Below are positions 57,083 to 64,000 of a stretch of DNA of 64,000 nt, one piece after another. The translations under genes were made by a program, and so were the position numbers. The notes beneath the pieces were generated by a model. The model searched no databases and was not told where the DNA came from. It was given only the letters and a program-made list of their open reading frames with translations. The DNA comes from Triangularia verruculosa. Its lineage: Eukaryota; Ascomycota; Sordariomycetes; Sordariales; Podosporaceae. The number at the start of each line of letters is the position of its first letter. Position 1 is the first letter of the stretch. Where the stretch lies: positions 1 to 64,000 of the forward strand of contig MU863907.1 of NCBI GenBank assembly GCA_033296885.1. The letters run 5' to 3'.

Positions 57083-57951
57083 ATGACCACCAAGGAAGTC
57101 GTCGACGTTGTCGAGAAGAAGGAGAAGAAGGATAAGAAGAGCAAGGACAAGTCCGAAAAGAAGAAGGAGAAGCGCTCTGAGTCTGGTGGCGTGACCAAGG
57201 AGAAGAAGGACAAAAAGAAGGACAAGGCGAAGCAGGAGAAGCTTGCTCGCGCCGTTGAGTCCCATCTCAATGCTGAAGCTGCCACCGCGAAGGAGGATAG
57301 CGACGCCGAGGTCGACCCAGAGGACATTGTCAAGCCCGCTGAGGAGCTTGTGCCATTTGCCCTTCCCCTTGCCGATGACAAGGCTCACAAGAAGATCTAT
57401 AAACTGATCAAGAAGGGTGAGTTCCCAGCAATTGCGATCTAAGCGACTTGTGTTTGATCCGACCACAATGCTAACATATTCTTCTCTTTCCAGGCGCGAA
57501 GAACAAGAGCATCCACCGTGGTGTGAAGGAGTGCGAGAAGGCGATCAAGAAAACCCCCGCGAAGACCCCCGCCACTGCTCCTGGTGAAGCCCCCGGTCTC
57601 GTCATCATCGCCGGCGACATCTCTCCAATGGACGTCATCATGCACCTCCCCCTCCTTTGCGAGGAGCACAACGTCCCCTACCTCTTCATCAAGTCTCGTG
57701 CCGAACTCGGTGTTGCCGCTTGCACTAAGCGCGCTACCAGTGTTGTCATGCTGAAGCCCTCAGGCAAGAAGTCTGGCAAGGACACCGAGATGACCGATGG
57801 CGACAAGAAGTCTTCGGCTGAGGAGTACCTCGAGGCCTACAAGGAAGTTCTCAAGATCGCTCAGAAGGAGTGGGATGCTCAGGTCCAACCCTGGGTCAAG
57901 GGTACCCACCCCATGCAGGTCGCGTACAGAGAGAGCAAGAAGCAACAGTAA
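57083..57951 (+). CDS. NHP2: H/ACA snoRNP protein NHP2 (L7Ae family)
   Basis: It is a core protein of H/ACA snoRNPs, guiding pseudouridylation of rRNA in the nucleolus. Exons 57083-57416 and 57494-57951 give 263 residues. The first 60 residues are a Lys/Glu-rich tail. The L7Ae/Nhp2 RNA-binding domain runs from about 100, with KKIYKLIKKGAKNKSIHRGV joined at the intron, then GLVIIAGDISPMDVIMHLP, PYLFIKSRAELGVAA and the SVVMLKPS end. Yeast Nhp2 is about 156 residues; the extra length here is the charged N-terminal tail and a C-terminal helical extension (EYLEAYKEVLKIAQKEWD). The L30/L7Ae fold could suggest Snu13, but the insertion and tail favour NHP2. Confidence 0.92.
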
Positions 57952-58713
57952 ACTGCTGTCGCTTGAGTTATATTGCTGCTCAAGTAAAAGGCAGCCCATT
58001 CTTGCTACATTATCAGCTCCGCACCTTGAGATATACCCACTCGGATGCCCAGCTCCTTCACTTGTCGCACGATTCTGCCTCGACATCGTGTCTTAGACTT
58101 GTCAGAAGCCGGGTTGTCCCCCTCTCAATCTCTCAGTCTCTTTGGTTTATTTCCGTTGTATGGGGTTCCTTCGATCACATCAGCAAAAGCGTATTTGCTC
58201 TTCTAATATGGCAGATGCTTGTAGTTCAGTCTTCGGAACAACATCAATGGGAAATATCATGGAGGACCAAGAGAATGATTAGATCGGAGGCGTTTTTCAC
58301 ACTCTGAACATCGATTTGGAGCATCTTGTCATTTCTTGATGACATGGTAGTCAGTGGTTTGGCTTCCATCGGGGTCATACAAAAAAGGCCGGCGTTCAGG
58401 GGATACTGGGGGATTTGCTTAACTGTTTGTTTTTCTTTTCCGGGCATTGTAAAGTCGAATCCAAAGGGAATGGAGGTGGTTAGTCTTCCGCCTTTTGTAG
58501 GTGTACAAAATTCACAGACTCAGAAGAGTCCATACCTAACTTTATGCTGATTCTGTCATGACTCTGAGATTTACTGTGTGCTTGATTCAATTGGTTTTCT
58601 TGGTATATGCGTGTAATTTGGTCTATTTGTATCCCCTTTATCTTTTTTCTCTAGAGCCGGTCAAAGTAGGTGAGGTATATACTTTCTACATCTATCCAAT
58701 TTCACAGCCATAT
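57952..58713. other. convergent 3' region NHP2 / MFS transporter
   Basis: These 762 bp hold the two 3' ends. AT-rich near 58,600. I see no gene. Confidence 0.4.
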
Positions 58714-60551
58714 TTACGTTTCCATGGCAGGATCAGCCTCCGCAACTGCGCCCCTAATATCCTCCTCATCCCTCTTCTTCTTCTCCTCCCCTGGCCCCCT
58801 CCACCCAGTCCCAGCTTGCAAAGCCAACACCAGAAGCGTCACCCCAGCGGCACAAATGTACAGTCCCCTCAGCGCCATCTCATACCCTCCGACCGCGACC
58901 TGTCTTTCCGTCTCACTCAAGACACCCTCCTGCCACACAGCCGCCGGACTACCAATCAACACTGCAATCAACTTCTCCCTCCTCTCCGTCAGAGCCCCAT
59001 CTCCCAACTCCAGAAACCCCCGCGTCAGCGCCCCTTTCAGAATCCTGTTGAAAACCCCGCCGCCAATCCCCGTGCCAAAGCTCCCTGCGAATCCCCTAAA
59101 TGTAGCTAGCAGCCCAGTAACGATGAAATGCTCTTTTGTCGGCGCGAGATGCAGCAGATGAGCCAGAGTATAATTCAGGGCCGCCCCTGTGCACAACCCG
59201 TTGATGAACAACACCGCGATGTAAACTCCGTATTGGGTGTGGCTGTTGCTGACGAATGACATCTCGAATAGCGAACAAGAAAAGATGGATAGCGCGATGA
59301 GAGACGGCAGCCAAAAGGACCCGCTGCGTTTGATGTGCAACCACCCAACGAGTAGACCGCCGATTCCAAAGCCGAGGTTGGTCGGGATGAGGACGGAGCC
59401 GGCGAGGGCGGGGGAGAGACCGCGGACGGCGAGGATGAAGATGGGTGCGTAGAATAGGACTGTCCACCGCGATGCCATGAAGCATAGTTGGGACAGGCAG
59501 GATAGGAGGATGCCGCGAGAGGAGAAGATATGAAGGGGGATGATGGGGTCTGGGTGGCGGGATTCGATGCGTAAAAAGAGAGCAAAACTGAGGAGGGAGA
59601 TGGCAAGGGGGGCGCGGGTGTAGGTTGAGAGTGAATAGAGCAGGGCCGTGATGGTTGCTGTTAGAGTCAAGGCGCCGAGGTAGTCGATTCCGGCGAGTTT
59701 GACAAACAGGGATTTATCACGGTTGTGGTGGGTGGATGGACGGTGAGGGATGCTGAGGGCTACTCCGAGGCCGGCGAAAAATGAAAGGGGAGCTTGAAAG
59801 CCGAAGAGAAGACGCTGAAAACCATGTCAGTAACATCTAAACGGGGAATCAGAAACGATGAGAGACTTACCCATCCTATGACCGGCAACAAGGCTCCAAA
59901 CACCACCGCACCTGTTGATACACCGATTGTGAAACCAGCATTCACCAAGCCAATCCACAAACCCCTTTTCTTCTTGGAGGTGAGCTGCATCACCAAAATC
60001 ATGCACAATGTCATGATCCCACCACTCCCGACACCACACAGCACCCTGCCTAGGATAAACACACCAAAAGTCGGCGCAACAGATACGGTGAGCGCCCCAA
60101 TGGCAAACCACGTCGCGCAGATGAACACCATCACACCAGGGGAAAACACCATTGACAAACGTCCCACAAGAGGAGCCGTGGATGATACGCTGATCATATA
60201 AGACGAAGTGAACCACATGGCGTTTTGATATGAGTCCAAGTCGGCAGCGATGGAAGACTGGGTGGTGCTGATGCCAGACATGTTGGCTGCTTGGAAAAAG
60301 ATGAGACACAGCATCGACAAGATGATGGCCGTGCCTCTTTTCCACCCCAGAGGAGGGCGTTCATCGTCCTTTCCGTCTCCATCTCGAATCGTTTGTTCCG
60401 GCTCTGGCGATATCTGACGCGCGGTTGTCACGGAGGAGATATCCGATCCCAAAAGGGGCGTCTGTTCGTTGGCGGTAGCGGATGTGGTGGAGCTGTATGA
60501 CCTGTCGTCACCACCGAGACCTTGACGGTCTTCAGTGAGACGGACCGTCAT
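58714..60551 (-). CDS. MFS transporter, vacuolar basic amino acid / drug:H+ antiporter-like
   Basis: A 593-residue multi-span transporter. Exons 60551-59871 and 59814-58714 (minus strand). A hydrophilic N-terminal tail (about 70 residues, with the dileucine-type EQTPLLGSD) precedes about 14 hydrophobic segments. Family marks include the GRLSMVF loop between helices 2 and 3, GRVLCGVGSGGIMTL in helix 4 and the motif-C-like AGFTIGVSTGAVVFGALL. The LLG-containing tail and overall type resemble the yeast VBA/Azr1 group that includes vacuolar basic amino acid transporters, so a vacuolar location is plausible. The substrate cannot be told. It is head-to-head with dihydroorotase. Confidence 0.87.
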
Positions 60552-61088
60552 GGTGAAACTGGATGGGTTTTATAAAGGGAGCGAGTAAATCTTGACTATG
60601 GAATCTCCATGTTTCCGTTCAATTGATGAAATCGAATGAAAAATTGAGGACGCGATGAAAAGGCGGAATGTCATGACGTTGGATAGCTTCTGATTTGTAA
60701 GTCACACCCATGTCTTGGTCAAAGATCCGAGGGCCACGAGAAACGTTTTCCATACCGACTATCCGCTTCCAGGCATATCAACTCACCGTTCCCGATCCTT
60801 GAGCATACAACTTCTCTATCATGATGAAGCCATATTCATCATGGAGCTTCTCATCTCATTGCGAGTAAAGGTCAGCGTTCATATGAACAGCTGGGTTTCA
60901 TATCATCAGCTTGAACCCTAACCCGTGCACAACTTTATGCCACCCTGCCAAGCCATCTCACTCACACTCTCACTCCACACAAATCCCCATCTTCAACCTT
61001 ACTTTTCAGCTCACTTTCCCACTTACATCACTCAGTCCTTTTCCCCCCTGTATACCCCTTCCCCACAACACCCTTATATACCGTCAAA
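60552..61088. promoter_or_regulatory. divergent promoter MFS transporter / dihydroorotase
   Basis: These 537 bp contain CCCTAACCC (60916-60924) and a strongly pyrimidine-rich leader (about 60950-61080) immediately before the dihydroorotase ATG, a common feature of well-expressed fungal promoters. Confidence 0.5.
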
Positions 61089-62272
61089 ATGAAAGACACC
61101 TACATCCTCCCCTCAGCAGCGGACATGCACGTCCACCTTCGCAATGCCCCCGGTCCCATCGCCTCTCTCGTCGCCCCCACCATCCGCCCAGCCGGCATCG
61201 ACACCGTCTTCGTCATGCCCAACCTCGCCCCGGTCCCCGTCACCTCGGTCGACGCCGCCCTCGAGTACAAGTCCGCGCTCGAGGCCATCGATCCATCCGT
61301 CAACTACCTCATGTCTCTGTATCTCCACTCCTCCATCACCCCAGAGGAGATCGCCAAGGCGAAGAAGGCCGGCATCGCCGGTGTGAAGGCTTACCCCAAG
61401 GGGGCCACTACCAACAGCCAATGGGGTGTTGTCAGTTTCGAGCCGTTTGACGAGGTGTTGAAGGCGATGGAGAAGGAGGGTGTGGTGCTGAACTTGCACG
61501 GGGAGGTGCCGAGCGATAGCAAGGAGGGTGTCACGGTGATGAATGCCGAGAGCAGGTTCTTGCCTACGCTGAGAAGTCTAGTGGGCAAGTATCCCAACTT
61601 GAAGATTGTGTTGGAGCACTGCACTACCGCCGAGGCGGTTGCTGCCGTGAGGGAGTTTGGGGAGAATGTTGTGGGGACTATTGTAAGTGAGACTTCAGAA
61701 CAGGATGGTGAAGGGTGGAAAGTGCTGAACGACGGTAATAGACTGCCCACCACTTGAGCTTGCTGGTGGATGACTGGTCCGCCAACGTTCACCACTACTG
61801 CAAGCCCTCCGCCAAGTCCCCCGAGGACCGCGCTGCCCTTCTCCAGGCAGTTGTCTCCTCCAAGGGCAAATTCTTCCTCGGCACGGACAGTGCTCGTATG
61901 TACCCCCTGCGTCTGCTCATGGTTGGAACAAGTCAACTAACATAAAACACAGCCCATGACATCTCCTCCAAGAAGGGCAAGGGCAACACTGCCGCCGGCG
62001 TCTTCACCCAGCCCCACGCCCTCGGCTACGTTCTCAAGGCCCTCGAGGAGGGTATCGCTCGTGATGACATCTCCGACTCTGACGTCACAGACGAGGCTCT
62101 TGCCGGGTTTTTCTCTTCCTACGGCCGCAAGTTCTACGGTCTCCCTCCCTCTGACAAGAAGATCTTGGTCAAGAAGGACGCTGCCACTGTTCAAGAGAGC
62201 TTGAAGAGCGAGCAAGTCGAGATTGTGCCATATAGAGCGGGTGAGAAGATCTGGAGCGTAGAGTGGCTTTGA
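61089..62272 (+). CDS. URA4: dihydroorotase, de novo pyrimidine synthesis
   Basis: It closes carbamoyl aspartate to dihydroorotate, the third step of UMP synthesis, a cytosolic zinc enzyme. Exons 61089-61682, 61742-61895 and 61953-62272 give 355 residues, typical of the class II (URA4/PyrC) enzyme. Zinc-site residues are visible: the first-strand MHVHLR, the lysine in GVKAYPKG that is normally carbamylated, VLNLHGE, VLEHCTT and the aspartate in GTDSAPHD, the last assembled by splicing exon 2 to exon 3. The start is supported by its family fit (MKDTYILPSAADMHVHLR). The Neurospora counterpart is usually called pyr-6. Confidence 0.95.
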
Positions 62273-62523
62273 TTTTGAGGCAAAAATAGCGTAAAACTGG
62301 ATATCGGAAAAGGGGGTGTTGGGCATGGAACACAGTGGGTTAAAAAAAAGGGACAAAAGTCGACAGGATAGATGAGTTACAAGGTGTATAAAAATGAGGA
62401 TGTATGATTGATGATGGGCTGGCTACCCTTGTGTCTCATAATTCTACCCATCCGTGCTCCAAACATAAATTTGTTGATTCAACCCACTAGTTCATGATAA
62501 CCACCATAACATAACAATACAGC
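62273..62523. other. convergent 3' region
   Basis: A short AT-rich stretch between dihydroorotase and the tail of the GCP3 locus, probably 3' UTR sequence. Confidence 0.4.
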
Positions 62524-62805
62524 TCAGATTCTCTTCCATGCCGGTTTAGTCCTCATCCAGGACCCAACACCCTTGTCAGAACTCGTAGTCTTGTCCGGAC
62601 TCACAATCCTATTCGGGCTTGGAGTCTTGCCGCATTGCCCCCTAACTTGCCGAACAGGCGTGATAGGTGGTTTCCGTCCCTGTTTCACAGACGAAACAGG
62701 CGACTTCCTCCCACTACTCTCCCCTTTCTCGTCAACCCTCCTCACCTCCACCTCCACTTTCTTGCCCACCCTTTTCTCCCGCCTCGGACTCACACTCCCA
62801 GCCTC
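62524..62805 (-). other. in-frame open extension past the GCP3 stop codon
   Basis: Directly after the GCP3 TAG (62808-62806) the same frame stays open for 93 codons to a stop at 62524. The residues are basic and Ser/Pro-rich (SPRREKRVGKKVEVEVRRVD). This could be a 3' UTR by chance, a translation extension, or an extra coding segment reached by a short intron that skips the stop. The 42-nt gtgagc..ttag candidate is very short for a fungal intron. Confidence 0.35.
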
Positions 62806-64000
62806 CTAAGCCCTAGCAGCAGAAAACGACACATTCGCTTTGCTCACATTGCTCTGCTTCTCCTGCCCAGCCGCATTGCTTCCCACATTGCTTCCTGCAG
62901 CAGCCTTTGCACTCTTCCTCCTAACCGGCTGATACACATCATTAAAGTTCATCGACACCCCCAGGAAGCGCATGTCCACGTCCGGCTGGTACGCCAGATC
63001 CCCCAGCAGAATCTGGAGTCTCGTCCGGAAGCTCACCCCCAGCTGCTTCAGCCTCTCCTGCAAGGCCGGGAACTCGCTCTTAATGTTGTTCCCCGCCAAC
63101 CCACCGGCAAAAAACGGGTCGTCTGGACCGACCGAGTTCTCCATGTCGGAATTGGGACGGTGTTTACGCAGCAATGAAGCCGTGTCGACTTCTTGTCTGC
63201 GCGTGAAATCCGACACGGACCACGAGTAAAGACCGTCGACGCTGTCTCGGTAGTCGAGCATATTGCGAAGTAACTGGGATAGCTGCACCATGTACGAGTT
63301 GCGGTCCTCCACTTCGGAGGCGTCACGCCCATGGGCAGCGGCTTCTTTTTGGAGATCGTGATACTGTCGTCGACGGGCGCCGAGCAACCCTTTGTGCGTG
63401 ATGGATGTTAGGTACTTGGTGTGAGCGGTAATTAGGTCGTCCAACGTGCAGTCCTCTTTGCGGATGTTCTTCTGTAGTTCGCCCCAGCTGGACTCAATGA
63501 CCTCGAAGAGGATGTAGTATTGGAGCTGACCGACAAAATGAATCATCTCTGCGAGGGTCCCGCGCGTGGACTTCCAGGTCTGGAGGACAACTTCGTCGTT
63601 GGACTGGAGAACGCCACGGGCACCGGTCATGCATTTTCTCCAGGTAGACGCAAGGGCGAATTCAACTCGCTTGATCCGCCAGAGGAAGTTGAAGATTTTG
63701 AGGTATTGACGATTGCCCCATTCGGTAACTACAACATCGACGGGGGCATCGATTTTGTATTCGAGAGTGAAGCAGTCCCAGCCGATGTCGCCGTGACTCA
63801 GTTGAAGCATGCGGGCGTCGAGACGGCGGAGGACTTCATCGGAATCGTACTGGGCGTTGGAGCCGCGAATGGCATGCTCCAACTGGGCAGTCAGGGTGTG
63901 GCGGTATTGAGCCCCAGCTGGACGATCAAGGTTGGCAGCGAGGGACTCCATGAGGAGAGCGATAAAGTCTCCCTGGCCGAGCAAAATGTAGTTTTTGAGA
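62806..64000 (-). CDS. gamma-tubulin complex component GCP3/Spc98 (C-terminal part)
   Basis: GCP3 proteins nucleate microtubules at the spindle pole body. The visible 397 residues are the C-terminal part; the gene continues beyond the right edge of the window, entering as LKNYILLGQGDF. They match the C-terminal gamma-tubulin-binding domain: GDFIALLMESL, WDCFTLEYKIDAPVDVVV, YLKIFNFLWRIKRVEFAL and LDDLITAHTKYL. The RRKSAKAAAG tail is low-complexity. The sequence is closer to Spc98/GCP3 than to Spc97/GCP2 in this reading, but that needs an alignment to prove. See the extension feature after the stop codon. Confidence 0.88.
   Translation of the reverse strand, partial: LKNYILLGQGDFIALLMESLAANLDRPAGAQYRHTLTAQLEHAIRGSNAQYDSDEVLRRLDARMLQLSHGDIGWDCFTLEYKIDAPVDVVVTEWGNRQYLKIFNFLWRIKRVEFALASTWRKCMTGARGVLQSNDEVVLQTWKSTRGTLAEMIHFVGQLQYYILFEVIESSWGELQKNIRKEDCTLDDLITAHTKYLTSITHKGLLGARRRQYHDLQKEAAAHGRDASEVEDRNSYMVQLSQLLRNMLDYRDSVDGLYSWSVSDFTRRQEVDTASLLRKHRPNSDMENSVGPDDPFFAGGLAGNNIKSEFPALQERLKQLGVSFRTRLQILLGDLAYQPDVDMRFLGVSMNFNDVYQPVRRKSAKAAAGSNVGSNAAGQEKQSNVSKANVSFSAARA

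Noticed and set aside
58558..59161. plus-strand frames antisense to the MFS transporter 3' end
   Set aside because: They mirror the transporter C-terminus and show no independent coding signal.

Overview
The window is nuclear DNA of a filamentous ascomycete. It has short GT-AG introns with CTAAC-like branch sites, moderate GC, compact genes on both strands and a typical Pezizomycotina gene set. The 548-residue isocitrate lyase, the 21.3 kDa complex I subunit and the ORP1-like regulator closely resemble Neurospora proteins, so Sordariomycetes, probably Sordariales, is the best guess. No transposon, rRNA, tRNA or CRISPR array was recognised. Most genes are interrupted, so exon structures were rebuilt by eye from splice signals, reading phase and family homology.

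Layout. 0-7 kb: a poly-T block, a GYP1-type Rab GAP (-) and, divergently, the two-RRM protein Hrp1 (+). 7-19.3 kb: a minus-strand series of phytanoyl-CoA dioxygenase-like protein, SAP-domain membrane protein, cytochrome P450 and ORP1-like regulator, with a 3.6 kb gap before the last. 19.3-27.5 kb: an 8.2 kb stretch with no convincing gene, upstream of the ORP1-like gene. 27.5-36.5 kb: isocitrate lyase, an ERCC6L2-type SNF2 ATPase (both -) and an AidB-type acyl-CoA dehydrogenase (+). 36.8-39.1 kb: a minisatellite and two tandem two-exon genes for small secreted ten-cysteine proteins. 39.8-51.3 kb: Mediator Med1, a coiled-coil fungal protein, a Dot5-like peroxiredoxin, a complex I subunit, LTO1, an SDR and Naa10. 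51.8-64 kb: a large disordered protein, eIF2B beta, NHP2, an MFS transporter, dihydroorotase and the C-terminal part of a gamma-tubulin complex GCP3 protein running off the right edge.

Many neighbours are head-to-head pairs sharing about 0.5-1.3 kb promoters: GYP1/HRP1, ERCC6L2-like/AidB-like, MED1/coiled-coil, Prx/complex I, SDR/Naa10, eIF2B beta/NHP2 and MFS/URA4. The region is mostly housekeeping (RNA processing, translation, transcription, respiration, pyrimidine synthesis) with an accessory island at 36.8-39.1 kb.

Most interesting observations: (1) an open, phase-compatible alternative first exon inside the unusually long second intron of HRP1; (2) a tandem pair of secreted proteins sharing one ten-cysteine pattern, visible only after splicing; (3) an 8.2 kb gene-free region upstream of a regulator; (4) a SAP-like plus membrane-segment protein that may tether chromatin to a membrane; (5) an in-frame open extension beyond the GCP3 stop codon.
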